From Pollutibacter soli (lineage in GTDB: Bacteria; Bacteroidota; Bacteroidia; Chitinophagales; Chitinophagaceae), in contig JARJHS010000006.1 of NCBI GenBank assembly GCA_029269725.1, positions 124,001 to 188,000 on the forward strand: 64,000 nt of DNA. Direction: 5' to 3'. Under the pieces are notes generated by a model, which was not told where the DNA came from, ran no database searches, and worked only from the letters and a program-made list of their open reading frames with translations. Every line of letters starts with the position of its first letter. The stretch's first letter is position 1. Shown one piece after another: positions 26,130-35,399 of the stretch. Made by a program: the position numbers and the translations under genes.

Positions 26130-27318
26130 GGATAATTTTTATAATTGCCTGGACAATATCTTCGGCCACTGCTTTTTTGGATTTCATATCAAACCTGGAC
26201 TCGTTTCCTTTCCTGTCGAATATGGTGATTTTATTGGTATCGTGACCAAACCCTGCACCAGCATCATTTAAGGAATTCAGTACAATGAGATCTGCATTCT
26301 TGTCCTGCAGTTTGTTTTTTGCATTTACTTCTTCGTTGTTTGTCTCCAAAGCAAAACCTACCAGCACCTGGTTGTCCTTTTTAAGACCTCCGAGATTTTT
26401 TAAGATATCCTGGGTCTTTTTAAAATTGAGACTCCAGGTTGAGTCCGCTTTTTTAATTTTAATATCTGCTTTTTCGACAGGTGTGTAATCAGCAACAGCG
26501 GCAGCCATCACACCTATATCCATTGCGGGGAATATTGTAGTGCATGCATTATACATTTCCTGTGCAGATTCAACCCGGTTTACCTTTATTCCATTCAATT
26601 GAATATCCCCGCTCACCGGCCCCAGTACAAGTATTACGTCAGCTCCTTTTTCATGAAGTGACTTCGCAATTTCAATGCCCATTTTGCCGCTTGAATGGTT
26701 GCCAACAAATCGAACCGGATCAATCGCCTCATAGGTGGGTCCAGCAGTTACCAGGGCTTTTTTACCTGAGAGAGATCCTTTCTTAGCAAGAGCGGTCCTG
26801 ATAATGTCAAGGATTTGCTCCGGCTCGGCCATCCTGCCTTCGCCAAACAAACCACTGGCCAGTTCTCCATTTGTAACGGGAATAACTTTATTACCGTAGC
26901 TCTCCAACTTTGTCAGATTCGATTTAACTGCGGGATGTTTCCACATATCTTCATCCATCGCGGGAGCGACGTACACAGGGCACGTGGCTGAAAGATATAC
27001 GGCCAGCAAAAGATTGTCACAGGCTCCCGCAGCCATTTTTGCCAGCGTATTACAACTTAACGGTGCAATCACCATCAGGTCAGCCCATCGACCCAGCATC
27101 ACATGGTTTGCCCAGGCCGATTCATCGAAAAGCTCAATGCTTACTTCGTTCTTTGAAAGCGTTCCAAGCGTCAGCGGGGTAATGAAATCGGCAGCTGATT
27201 TCGTCATCACTACTTTCACCTCAGCCCCATCCTTCACTAGTAATCTCACAAGGGTAGCGGTTTTATAGGCAGCAATACTGCCAGTCACTCCAACGACTAT
27301 CTTTTTTCCGTTAAGCAT
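26122..27318 (-). CDS. coaBC: Bifunctional phosphopantothenoylcysteine decarboxylase / phosphopantothenate-cysteine ligase (CoaBC)
   Basis: CoaBC carries out two consecutive steps of coenzyme A synthesis. In 398 residues it has an FMN-dependent CoaC half (VGVTGSIAAYKTATLVRLL, the active His in NHVMLGRWAD, NTLAKMAAGACDNLL, APAMDEDMW) and a CoaB ligase half (VTAGPTYEAIDPVRFVGNHS, SSGKMGIEIA). Two CoaC residues differ from the E. coli enzyme: the PAMN Asn is Asp, and the LACG Cys is Ser (ELASGLFGEGRM). From memory the same changes occur in other Bacteroidota, so they are probably lineage-typical. It heads an operon with DUF4835, DUF4296 and 24064. Confidence 0.95.
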   Translation of the reverse strand: MLNGKKIVVGVTGSIAAYKTATLVRLLVKDGAEVKVVMTKSAADFITPLTLGTLSKNEVSIELFDESAWANHVMLGRWADLMVIAPLSCNTLAKMAAGACDNLLLAVYLSATCPVYVAPAMDEDMWKHPAVKSNLTKLESYGNKVIPVTNGELASGLFGEGRMAEPEQILDIIRTALAKKGSLSGKKALVTAGPTYEAIDPVRFVGNHSSGKMGIEIAKSLHEKGADVILVLGPVSGDIQLNGIKVNRVESAQEMYNACTTIFPAMDIGVMAAAVADYTPVEKADIKIKKADSTWSLNFKKTQDILKNLGGLKKDNQVLVGFALETNNEEVNAKNKLQDKNADLIVLNSLNDAGAGFGHDTNKITIFDRKGNESRFDMKSKKAVAEDIVQAIIKIIHA

Positions 27319-27368
27319 GGATTTTTTTGAGGGAAAGTTGAGCTTACGAATTTACACAGGCAAATATT

Positions 27369-27396
27369 AAAAAAGCGACAATTTTTAGATTGTCGC
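27369..27396 (-). terminator. Rho-independent terminator behind the RpoZ-like gene
   Basis: Perfect stem GCGACAAT/ATTGTCGC (27375-27396) followed on the minus strand by a run of T (27369-27374). It separates the bamD-rpoZ pair from coaBC, which therefore probably has its own promoter. Confidence 0.8.
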
Positions 27397-27424
27397 CTTC
27401 AATACATTATCAGAAAACTGTTTA

Positions 27425-27766
27425 TTAACTGAAAAGGTCTTCTTCATTTTTACGGTAGTACACTTTATCCTCCAGGAATTCAGCCGTTGAAAGAAGTGCC
27501 GGATTGGGCATCTTTTCATAAGCTTTTGAAATCTCGATCTGCTCTTTATTTTCATGGATCTCTTCGAGACTATCGGTATGGCTTGCGAATTCCTCCAGTT
27601 TGTTATGCAATTCTTCCTTCAGAGCGATATTGATCTGGTTAGCCCTTTTGGAGATAATAGCAATGGATTCATACAGATTTCCGGTTTTACTCCTGATCTG
27701 GTTCACATTTTTTGTATCCACCACATTGCTAAGACTATTGCCTACCTGCCTGCGTAATCTGCTCAT
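27425..27766 (-). CDS. RNA polymerase omega/Rpb6-like protein (Bacteroidota type)
   Basis: A 113-residue protein matching the Bacteroidota RpoZ-like (RNA polymerase Rpb6/omega) family: VDTKNVNQIRSKTGNLYESI and AIISKRANQINIALKEEL, the conserved helical region that would clamp the beta-prime subunit. The acidic C-terminus (EFLEDKVYYRKNEEDLF) is also usual. Its start overlaps the stop of bamD (ATGA), and the pair bamD-rpoZ-like-coaBC is a common Bacteroidota gene order. Confidence 0.85.
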   Translation of the reverse strand: MSRLRRQVGNSLSNVVDTKNVNQIRSKTGNLYESIAIISKRANQINIALKEELHNKLEEFASHTDSLEEIHENKEQIEISKAYEKMPNPALLSTAEFLEDKVYYRKNEEDLFS

Positions 27767-28560
27767 TTGGTTAAAGCTTTTATATTATTTTGCGACAAAG
27801 TTAAGTAACGTTCGGCATCCTTCAATAATTTACTTTCAGGGTAACGATCCTGAAAATCCTGCACTTCCTGAATTACCTTTTCATAACGGGCCGGCTTTTT
27901 TTCATCATAACTCATGCTGGCAAACTTGTAATATGATTTGATAATCATGAGTTTATAATCTTCCGACTTTGGAGAATCCGGGTAATTATTACTTAAAGTC
28001 GTGTAAGCCAGCGCAGCGGCTCGAAAGTGCCCGAGGTTATAATAGAGCTGAGCACTTGATTGTTCTTTTGCTTCCAGCTTTTTTACGCTGGTAGCAATAA
28101 TCTCTTCCGCTTCTTTATTTTTAGGAGAGCCCGGATGACCATTAATAAATATCTGCATCATACCTATCGCCCTGATGGTATTGGTCTGGTCCAAATCGGG
28201 TTTTGGAGATTGTTTAAAGTAGCTGTATGCCTGCATATACTCAACTTCCTCAGCTTTAGGACTATTGGAGAAGGTCTCCAGGAAGCTTTTGAAGAGGTTT
28301 TCTGCCACTTCATAGTCCTTCAGATAATAATTACAATAAGCGTATTTGTAATAGAGGTCCTCAAATTGGGGGGTGCCTTTATAAATCGGGAACAATTCCT
28401 CATAAAGGGTAAGCGCTTTCTTATAGCTTTTTTTCACGTAGTACTGCTCCGCCATCCGGAGTTTATAATCGTAATCCTTGCTCTTCAATACTTTATTGTA
28501 CTTGGAACAGGAAGCAAAAAGAAAGGTGGATATGAATAAAATAATATAGCTATTCTTCAT
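27763..28560 (-). CDS. bamD: Outer membrane assembly lipoprotein BamD
   Basis: BamD is the essential lipoprotein of the BAM complex that inserts beta-barrels into the outer membrane. From the ATG at 28560 it has 265 residues with lipobox FASC (Cys18). Tetratricopeptide-like helices follow: AEQYYVKKSYKKALTLYEEL, YYKYAYCNYYLKDYEVAENL and LFKSFLETFSNSPKAEEVEY. The open frame extends to a TTG at 28572, but the ATG gives the better signal peptide. A TATTTTTG box (minus strand) at 28570-28577 would give a very short leader. Confidence 0.9.
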   Translation of the reverse strand: MKNSYIILFISTFLFASCSKYNKVLKSKDYDYKLRMAEQYYVKKSYKKALTLYEELFPIYKGTPQFEDLYYKYAYCNYYLKDYEVAENLFKSFLETFSNSPKAEEVEYMQAYSYFKQSPKPDLDQTNTIRAIGMMQIFINGHPGSPKNKEAEEIIATSVKKLEAKEQSSAQLYYNLGHFRAAALAYTTLSNNYPDSPKSEDYKLMIIKSYYKFASMSYDEKKPARYEKVIQEVQDFQDRYPESKLLKDAERYLTLSQNNIKALTK

Positions 28561-28645
28561 AAAGGCGGGCAAAAATAGTGTTTTTAAGTATTCCGAAAAC
28601 TAAAAATAAGGGCTCAAAAGCGGTCTGCACGTTAATGATCTTATA

Positions 28646-28679
28646 AAAAAACAGACCCTCAAAACGAGGGCCTGTTTTT
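28646..28679. terminator. Terminator hairpin, likely bidirectional
   Basis: The stem formed by ACAG-ACCCTC and GAGGGCC-TGT is flanked by A and T runs on both sides. It ends the leftward OmpA gene and could also work in the other direction. Confidence 0.75.
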
Positions 28680-28701
28680 AAATAAATTCTATTTGATAAG
28701 A

Positions 28702-30369
28702 TTATCTTCTTCTGAGGTTCGGGTGCGGAGCCGGAACTGTGTTCGGACCTTCATCACCTTCGCCGGCTGCTCTCAGGTCAACTGTGTTAGGATCACCTTC
28801 AGTCAGACCGTATTTGAATACAAACCTGTCAGAGCTGATACCCTGTTTGTCAACCATGAAATTGATGATTGAGTTAACGCGATCCCAGCTCAGCTGCTGG
28901 CTTGATTTGCTAGGTTCACCATAACCACTAACCACCACTTTACATTTAGGATTATTCCTCATTCTTTCAGCAACTGTTGCCAGAACTGCTTCAGCATCTT
29001 TGCTGATTTTAGAAGAATTTCCTTTGAAAGAAAGGCTTGGAAGATCGCCTATATTACATTCATTCAGTTTATCGAGTTTACCCATCAGATCAGTACAGCA
29101 TGCAGGATCCGGGCATTTACCGACACCGTCAGCATCTACTGGCTGACATTCTGTTGGAGTGATCAGCTGTTTGTCTTTGTAATCAGGAACACCATCACCG
29201 TCTGTATCCTTGCTCACACCATGCGAATCAACCGGCGCACCTGCAGGGGTATTGGGTTCATTGTCGAACTGGTCTGTGATACCATCACCATCAGCATCGT
29301 CCAATACTGGTTTTGGCATTTTCATGCGTTTTGGAGCATTCAACTCGCTGTAAGCAAATTCCAATGGATTCAGCCAGTAGAGTGGTTCAACAGCTTTTGC
29401 ACCAATATTGAAGTTGATACCAACACTCATGAAATTATAGCTGTCAAAACTGCGGGTAAGAGTCGCATCACCCAGCGGTTGTTCCTGCCAGCGCTGACCG
29501 TCCAAAAGGTCATCAGAAATAAATGTGTGGCGATCTTCGATCGCGATATTAATGCGTTTGTTCACTTTGAAGGCAACTCCAACACCAACAGTTCCTGATC
29601 CTTTTACAGTATTACCGAACAGTTTCGCGCGGGTGTTACCGTAGTTTTCAGCATCTGTTTCGTAAGTGTCATCCATCAGATCCTTAAGAGCTTTCCTTGT
29701 ATCTCTCTTGTCTTTGTAAGCATCAGAAAGTGCCGGGAACACATAAGCCTGACCACTTGCATTCAGTGCGTTGATCTTCGTATCATACCAGGTTAAACCG
29801 GCACCAGCGAAAAGATAAAACTGGACGTTTGTATTTGCTTTGTGGAAGCGAATATTATTCAGAGAAAATACTCCCTGCAGACCGAGATCCTGAACCTTTG
29901 ACTTGTAGTTGTAATAAATTTTCTGGGTGGTTGGAATCCTGTCCCCTGTAGAGCTTACTCGGTCACCAGCATAACCATTTCCTTCCCAGGCTGGATTCTT
30001 ACGATAGTTGGTTGCTGGCTGGTAGTGAAGGCCACGACCAATACCGAACATATATTCTAATCTGAGTGAAAATAAATAACCGAAAGATTTTCTAACGTGA
30101 GCACCGAAACCAATATTCGGGAACAAAGAAGGCACGTCACCAGCTACGAAAAAATTACCAACCTTTACACCAATCTCCCATTGATTGCGGGGTTTAGCAG
30201 GATAGTAATATTGATTGTTCATAAATTCGTTCTGCTGAGGAACTCTCGAAGCGGGTATGAGAGAAGAATCTCTCCAATCGTATCCACCGGTGGGGGTTAC
30301 CTGAGCCGTCACAGAGGAAAAAGCCAGGGCCAGTAACCCCAAAAGCAGTGTGTACTTTTTACTAGACAT
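28702..30369 (-). CDS. OmpA-family outer-membrane protein with thrombospondin type 3 repeats
   Basis: A 555-residue envelope protein: signal peptide (ALAFSSVTAQ), an N-terminal beta-barrel of roughly 320 residues, then calcium-binding type 3 repeats (DADGDGITDQFDNEP, KDTDGDGVPDYKDK), a short Cys-rich linker (CPDPACC), and an OmpA/MotB peptidoglycan-binding domain (SFKGNSSKISKDAEAVLATV, VVVSGYGEPS, NFMVDKQGIS). It would link outer membrane and cell wall. A consensus promoter lies 71-101 bp upstream and a strong terminator follows, so it is a single-gene unit. Confidence 0.9.
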   Translation of the reverse strand: MSSKKYTLLLGLLALAFSSVTAQVTPTGGYDWRDSSLIPASRVPQQNEFMNNQYYYPAKPRNQWEIGVKVGNFFVAGDVPSLFPNIGFGAHVRKSFGYLFSLRLEYMFGIGRGLHYQPATNYRKNPAWEGNGYAGDRVSSTGDRIPTTQKIYYNYKSKVQDLGLQGVFSLNNIRFHKANTNVQFYLFAGAGLTWYDTKINALNASGQAYVFPALSDAYKDKRDTRKALKDLMDDTYETDAENYGNTRAKLFGNTVKGSGTVGVGVAFKVNKRINIAIEDRHTFISDDLLDGQRWQEQPLGDATLTRSFDSYNFMSVGINFNIGAKAVEPLYWLNPLEFAYSELNAPKRMKMPKPVLDDADGDGITDQFDNEPNTPAGAPVDSHGVSKDTDGDGVPDYKDKQLITPTECQPVDADGVGKCPDPACCTDLMGKLDKLNECNIGDLPSLSFKGNSSKISKDAEAVLATVAERMRNNPKCKVVVSGYGEPSKSSQQLSWDRVNSIINFMVDKQGISSDRFVFKYGLTEGDPNTVDLRAAGEGDEGPNTVPAPHPNLRRR

Positions 30370-30439
30370 AATGTTAGAATTGATTAGAATTTATTTATTT
30401 TATGGTCAGATAAGCAATGCTAATGCCCAGTGCACGAAA

Positions 30440-30470
30440 CAAAAGTATTAAACGAGGGGCATATGGCAAA
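30440..30470 (-). promoter_or_regulatory. Bacteroidota-type promoter for the OmpA-family gene
   Basis: On the minus strand, TTTG (30467-30470), 19 bp, then TACTTTTG (30440-30447). This is a full match to TTTG-N19-TAnnTTTG. The transcript would begin near 30434, giving a leader of about 65 nt. Confidence 0.75.
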
Positions 30471-30575
30471 TTTTTTAGAGATTAATTTCCCCCCGTCAGG
30501 TACTGCATTTTTTGTACCAATTGCACGTATAAACGAAAACTTGCACTGATTTATTCTTATGTTCGCAGCCCATTC

Positions 30576-31538
30576 ATGAGTTTTTCTGCTGACATTATAG
30601 CTGACGAGTTAAAGGTGTTTGAATCTGTATTCAAGGATTCAGTAAAGAGCAATGTTCCTCTGCTGGACAGGATCATGAGATACGTTGTAAAAACCAAGGG
30701 AAAGCAGCTCAGGCCTATGTTTGTGCTGCTCAGTGCCAAACTAACGGGAACGATCAACGAAAGTACATACAGAGCTGCATCTCTCGTCGAATTGTTACAT
30801 ACCGCAAGTCTTGTTCATGACGATGTTGTTGACGAGTCAATGGAACGCAGGGGCTTTTTTTCAGTGTATGCGTTATGGAAAGCCAAAATCTCCGTGTTAG
30901 TTGGCGACTATCTCCTTGCCAAAGGATTGCTTTTATCGCTGGATCATAATGAATATACGATTTTGCAGATATTGTCGCAGGCAGTAAAACAGATGAGTGA
31001 GGGCGAATTGCTGCAAATGGAAAAATCAAGGAGCCTGAATATTTCTGAAGATGTTTATTTTGATATCATCCGGAATAAAACAGCTTCGTTGTTGGCAAGA
31101 GCCTGTTCGGCAGGAGCCTACTCATCCAGTCATGATCTTCAAATTGCGGAAAAAATGCGGCAGTTTGGGGAATCGGTTGGAATTGCTTTTCAGATCAAGG
31201 ACGATCTGTTTGACTATGGCGACGCCGATGTCGGAAAGCCGACCGGCAACGATATAAAAGAAAAAAAACTCACTTTACCGTTAATATACACCTTGCAGCA
31301 TGCGGATCGCAAACTCAAAAGGGAGTTAATTTACATTATCAAAAATCAAAACCGGATCAAAGAAAAGGTCAGCTTTATTATTGACGCAGTAAAAGATTCC
31401 GGCGGGATAAAGTATGCTTCAGAAAAAATGCTGAACTATCGGGATAATGCATTAGCGATTTTAAATGAGTTTGAAGACAGTGCAGTCAAAACTACGCTTA
31501 CAGATCTTGTAAAATATACGACAGACAGAAACAAATAG
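30576..31538 (+). CDS. Polyprenyl (long-chain isoprenyl) diphosphate synthase
   Basis: A 320-residue trans-isoprenyl diphosphate synthase that would make the side chain of menaquinone. The two Asp-rich motifs are DDVVD (Asp82-Asp86) and DDLFD (Asp209-Asp213); GKQLRPMFVLLSAKL carries the substrate-binding Arg. Residues before the first motif (HTASLVH) are small, as in long-chain enzymes, but product length is not proven. It complements the mqnBD pair in the window. recJ starts 6 bp after it, so the two are likely cotranscribed. Confidence 0.92.
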   Translation: MSFSADIIADELKVFESVFKDSVKSNVPLLDRIMRYVVKTKGKQLRPMFVLLSAKLTGTINESTYRAASLVELLHTASLVHDDVVDESMERRGFFSVYALWKAKISVLVGDYLLAKGLLLSLDHNEYTILQILSQAVKQMSEGELLQMEKSRSLNISEDVYFDIIRNKTASLLARACSAGAYSSSHDLQIAEKMRQFGESVGIAFQIKDDLFDYGDADVGKPTGNDIKEKKLTLPLIYTLQHADRKLKRELIYIIKNQNRIKEKVSFIIDAVKDSGGIKYASEKMLNYRDNALAILNEFEDSAVKTTLTDLVKYTTDRNK

Positions 31539-31544
31539 GGGTTT

Positions 31545-33260
31545 ATGGAAAAGAGGTGGACACTAAAAAGGCCGGATCGGACCAGGGTCAGCAGCCTGCA
31601 ATCGGCATTACAGATCGACGAAACCCTTTGCAGTATTCTTGTCAGCAGAGGCATTTATGAATTCGAAGAAGCGAGATCTTTTTTCAGACCACAACTCACC
31701 GATCTTCATGATCCATTTCTGATGAAGGATATGGATAAGGCAGTGAATCGCATCAGGACGGCCATCAGCAGAAAGGAAAAAATTCTTGTCTTTGGCGATT
31801 ATGATGTCGATGGTACTACGGCTGTCGCCATGATGTTCCAATTCCTCCGAGGAATTACTGATCCGGACCTTATCGAATTTTACATTCCACATCGTTACCG
31901 GGAAGGATACGGCCTTTCTGCGAATGGAATCCAGTTTGCAATTGAAGGCGGATATTCACTGATCATTACCCTTGACTGTGGCATAAAGTCTGTCGACCTC
32001 ATCAGCTACGGAAATTCATTAAGCATTGATTTTATTATTTGCGATCACCATTTGCCCGGCTCAGAAATACCACCTGCTGTTGCTATTCTAAATCCTAAGC
32101 AATCCGACTGCAATTATCCGTATAAGGAGCTTTGTGGCTGCGGAGTAGGTTTTAAACTCATCACAGCAATAGCAAAACACTTCGATAAACCCACAGACGA
32201 GATTTATTGTTATCTCGATCTTGTAGCTACAGCAATTGCAGCAGATATAGTTCCCATCACCGGCGAAAACAGAGTACTCACGTATTTTGGTTTAAAAAAG
32301 ATCAATGAAGATCCATCTCCCGGCATTAAAGCCTTACTTGCTTTAAACGGCTTAAAAACTTCACTCAATATCAGCAATGTGGTGTTCATCATTGCACCAC
32401 GAGTAAATGCAGCTGGCAGGATGGATGATGCACGCAAAGCAGTGATGTTGTTTGTCGAAAAAGATCCTGTTAGAGCAGAAATTTTTGCGAAACAACTTCA
32501 CACCGACAATACAGATCGTAAAGAAGCAGATTCGAATATTACTGATGAGGCGCTTGAATTGATTCAAAATGATCCGGAATTCGCCAATCGCAGATCAACT
32601 GTTTTATTCAGACCCCACTGGCATAAAGGTGTTGTTGGAATTGTTGCGAGCAGGCTGATTGAACATTATTTCCGGCCCACGATTATTCTGACACAAAGCG
32701 GAGATTATATCGCAGGAAGTGCGCGTAGCATTCCCGGTTTCAATATTCACGATGGATTGGATTATTGCAGTGATCTGCTGCTGGGGTTTGGAGGGCATTA
32801 TTTTGCTGCAGGTCTTACTATGAATCCGGCCTTGTTACAATCATTCAGTTTGAAGTTTGACGAGATCGTTCGGAGAACAGTTCCTGAAGATCTTTTCACT
32901 CCGGAAATTGTGATTGATGCTGCTGTGGAATTTAAAAACCTCACACCACAATTTTTCAGGATACTCAACCAGATGGAACCTTTCGGCCCTGAAAATATGA
33001 ATCCTGTTTTTGTTGCACGGAATGTGATAAACAAGGGTTCAAGAATTTTGAAAGAGAAACACATTCGCTTTGAACTTGGTCAGGGCAATTATAAATTCAA
33101 TGGCATCGGATTTAATATGGCATCGCGATTCCCGATAGTAGAATCCGGAATGCCACTCGACATCGTTTTTTGCCTGGAAGAAAACGAGTTTCGTGATATA
33201 AAATCCCTGCAACTCAAAGTGTCAGATGTAAAGATTTCCAACCCGGACAACTTACAATGA
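31545..33260 (+). CDS. recJ: Single-stranded-DNA-specific exonuclease RecJ
   Basis: RecJ is a 5'-3' exonuclease of recombination and mismatch repair. The 571-residue protein has the DHH-family metal motifs: FGDYDVDGTTA (near residue 84), LDCGIKS, CDHHLPG (about 167) and VATAIAADIVP, then DHHA1 (HKGVVGIVASRLIEHY, FGGHYFAAGLTM) and a C-terminal OB fold. It follows the polyprenyl synthase by 6 bp and converges with htpG; the terminator hairpin lies directly behind its stop. Confidence 0.95.
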   Translation: MEKRWTLKRPDRTRVSSLQSALQIDETLCSILVSRGIYEFEEARSFFRPQLTDLHDPFLMKDMDKAVNRIRTAISRKEKILVFGDYDVDGTTAVAMMFQFLRGITDPDLIEFYIPHRYREGYGLSANGIQFAIEGGYSLIITLDCGIKSVDLISYGNSLSIDFIICDHHLPGSEIPPAVAILNPKQSDCNYPYKELCGCGVGFKLITAIAKHFDKPTDEIYCYLDLVATAIAADIVPITGENRVLTYFGLKKINEDPSPGIKALLALNGLKTSLNISNVVFIIAPRVNAAGRMDDARKAVMLFVEKDPVRAEIFAKQLHTDNTDRKEADSNITDEALELIQNDPEFANRRSTVLFRPHWHKGVVGIVASRLIEHYFRPTIILTQSGDYIAGSARSIPGFNIHDGLDYCSDLLLGFGGHYFAAGLTMNPALLQSFSLKFDEIVRRTVPEDLFTPEIVIDAAVEFKNLTPQFFRILNQMEPFGPENMNPVFVARNVINKGSRILKEKHIRFELGQGNYKFNGIGFNMASRFPIVESGMPLDIVFCLEENEFRDIKSLQLKVSDVKISNPDNLQ

Positions 33261-33286
33261 AAAAGCCCGGTGTAGTAACACCAGGC
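33259..33286 (-). terminator. Terminator of htpG
   Basis: The imperfect stem GCC-TGGTGT / ACACCG-GGC (33265-33286) is followed on the minus strand by a short T run that overlaps the recJ stop codon. It probably serves both convergent genes. Confidence 0.65.
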
Positions 33287-33310
33287 CTATCAAAAAATCA
33301 CATCAGATTA

Positions 33311-35161
33311 TTAAGCATTTTCAAGATTGCTGACAACCTTATTTCCCTGCATCAATTCCACACTTCGGTTGATAAATGCCGTTATTCCATTACCCTTTAA
33401 CAAGCCCTGGGAAAGCAACGCGAGATCCGCAAGGTTATGCACCTGTTTTTCTTTATGCTGCTGATCGCCATCCTGTAAAATGGAATTATATACCGGATGA
33501 TTTCCATTAACCGTCAACGTTACTTCATCAGGCATGCTTCCGTAAAAGCTTCCCATAGAACCACTCAGCGCTGCCATATCTTTCATTCTCCTCATAAATT
33601 CCGGGCGGGTTGCCACAACCGGTGCGGAATCCGGACTCAACCCCTTTACTTCCACAGTAACATGAAGTTCACGAACCTGGCTGGTAAACAGATCTTTCAA
33701 AGTTGTTTTATCAGTTTCGGATAAAACACATTCACTGTTTTCGTGTTTATCGATCAGGTTATCGGTGATGTCAGCATCAACCCTGGCGAAATGTACATTC
33801 TCCCATTTCATTTCCATCTGGTTGATAAAAGAAGCATCAACAATTGTATCCAGGCGAACTATTTTATACCCTCTTGCCTCGGCTGCTTTGATATAACTAT
33901 CCTGCTGAACTTTATCAGTAGTATACAGAATTACCAGTTTGCCATCTTTGTTTTTCTGAAGTGCCTCAGTTGCCAGTCGGTATTCTTCAAGCGTATAAAA
34001 TTTATCTTCAGAAACATCCTGCATGATATGGAAATGATCAGCCTTTTCACGGAATTTGTCGTCCGTCATCATACCATACTTCACAAATAATCCAAGACTC
34101 TCCCACTTTTCTTCAAACCCTTTGCGATCGTTGCGGAAAATCTCATCCAGCTTATCAGCAACTTTCTTTGTGATGTGGTTATTGATCTTTTTCACGTTCG
34201 GATCACCCTGCAGATAGCTTCGGCTCACGTTCAAAGGAATGTCCGGAGAATCAATCACACCCTGCAGCAACATCAGAAACTCAGGAACGATTTCCTTTAC
34301 TTCATCGGTTACAAAAACCTGGTTGGAGTAAAGCTGAATTTTATCCTTCTGAATCTCATAAGATTGCTTGATTTTCGGGAAGTAAAGAATACCCGTTAGA
34401 TTGAAGGGGTAATCAACATTCAGGTGAATCCAGAATAAAGGAGTTTCGTTATAGGGATACAACTCCTTGTAAAAAGCTTCGTAATCTTCTTTATTTAATT
34501 CTGACGGCTTACGGATCCATGCGGGACTGGTGTTATTAATCTGCTTGTCCCTGAAGTATATCGGAACCGGTAAAAAGCGGCAAAATTTTTCGAGAATACC
34601 TGAAATGCGATCAGCATCAAGAAACTCTTCACTTTCCTTATTGATGTGAAGAACGATGCTCGTGCCGCGAGCTTCTTTCTCAGTTTCTTCAATAATATAT
34701 TCCGGACTTCCGTCACACTCCCAGCGAACGCCTTTGCTTCCATCCCTGTAAGATTTGGTAAATATTTCAACACGCTCACTCACCATGAATGCACTGTAAA
34801 AGCCCAAACCAAAATGACCGATGATATTTGCTTCTTCTTTGCCTTTGTATTTTTCCAGGAACTCCTCAGCACTGGAGAATGCCACCTGGTTGATGTACTT
34901 GTCTACCTCTTCCGCGGTCATTCCAATACCACGGTCTGTTATTGTTAAGGTCTTTGCCTGTTCATCGAGAGCAATATCAATTCTCAATTCTCCAATCTCG
35001 CCTTTTGCTTCGCCTGTAGAGGATAATGTTTTCAGCTTTCTGGTAGCATCCACTGCGTTCGCGATCAGTTCCCTTAAAAAAATATCATGATCGCTGTACA
35101 GAAACTTCTTAATGATCGGAAAAATATTCTCGGTATGGACCCGAATCTGACCTTTTTGCAT
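33311..35161 (-). CDS. htpG: Chaperone HtpG (bacterial Hsp90)
   Basis: A 616-residue ATP-driven dimeric chaperone. The N-terminal GHKL ATPase domain shows FLRELIANAVDATRKL, ITDRGIGMTAEEVDKYI and IGHFGLGFYSAFMVSE. The middle domain shows PLFWIHLNVDYPFNL and SRSYLQGDPNVKKINNHI, the loop with the catalytic Arg. A C-terminal dimerisation domain follows. Length is typical for Bacteroidota. It is a single-gene unit, with recJ convergent on one side and rpsF divergent on the other. Confidence 0.96.
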   Translation of the reverse strand: MQKGQIRVHTENIFPIIKKFLYSDHDIFLRELIANAVDATRKLKTLSSTGEAKGEIGELRIDIALDEQAKTLTITDRGIGMTAEEVDKYINQVAFSSAEEFLEKYKGKEEANIIGHFGLGFYSAFMVSERVEIFTKSYRDGSKGVRWECDGSPEYIIEETEKEARGTSIVLHINKESEEFLDADRISGILEKFCRFLPVPIYFRDKQINNTSPAWIRKPSELNKEDYEAFYKELYPYNETPLFWIHLNVDYPFNLTGILYFPKIKQSYEIQKDKIQLYSNQVFVTDEVKEIVPEFLMLLQGVIDSPDIPLNVSRSYLQGDPNVKKINNHITKKVADKLDEIFRNDRKGFEEKWESLGLFVKYGMMTDDKFREKADHFHIMQDVSEDKFYTLEEYRLATEALQKNKDGKLVILYTTDKVQQDSYIKAAEARGYKIVRLDTIVDASFINQMEMKWENVHFARVDADITDNLIDKHENSECVLSETDKTTLKDLFTSQVRELHVTVEVKGLSPDSAPVVATRPEFMRRMKDMAALSGSMGSFYGSMPDEVTLTVNGNHPVYNSILQDGDQQHKEKQVHNLADLALLSQGLLKGNGITAFINRSVELMQGNKVVSNLENA

Positions 35162-35248
35162 AAAATCGTTGTTTTAAATATGGTCATTTCAGGAGTCAAA
35201 AGCAGTGCCACTGCATACTATGCTGCCATCATGACAATTGAAGCCGAA

Positions 35249-35276
35249 CGTTGAACGTTAAACGTTGAACGTTAGA
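35249..35276. repeat. Heptamer repeat of CGTTGAA type (4 units)
   Basis: CGTTGAA, CGTTAAA, CGTTGAA, CGTTAGA in tandem in the htpG-rpsF intergenic region. The same unit recurs in the 5S-23S spacer at 61400. Confidence 0.65.
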
Positions 35277-35332
35277 CCCTGAGACTCAAAAGCTTACCTA
35301 TAATTTTGAGAACACAAATAAAGTAGGCGGTT

Positions 35333-35366
35333 TTTGCCCCCTTTTCCGGCCATTCCCTTAACTTTG
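35333..35366 (+). promoter_or_regulatory. Promoter of the rpsF-rpsR-rplI operon
   Basis: TTTG (35333-35336), 22 bp, TAACTTTG (35359-35366), matching the Bacteroidota -33/-7 pattern with slightly long spacing. The start would be near 35373, about 27 nt before the rpsF ATG. Confidence 0.65.
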
Positions 35367-35399
35367 CAGCCCATTTATTAAATCACCAAATTCAGGGAA

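Noticed and set aside
35367..35399. S6:S18-type autoregulatory leader of rpsF
   Set aside because: The short leader lacks a convincing CCG-bulge structure.
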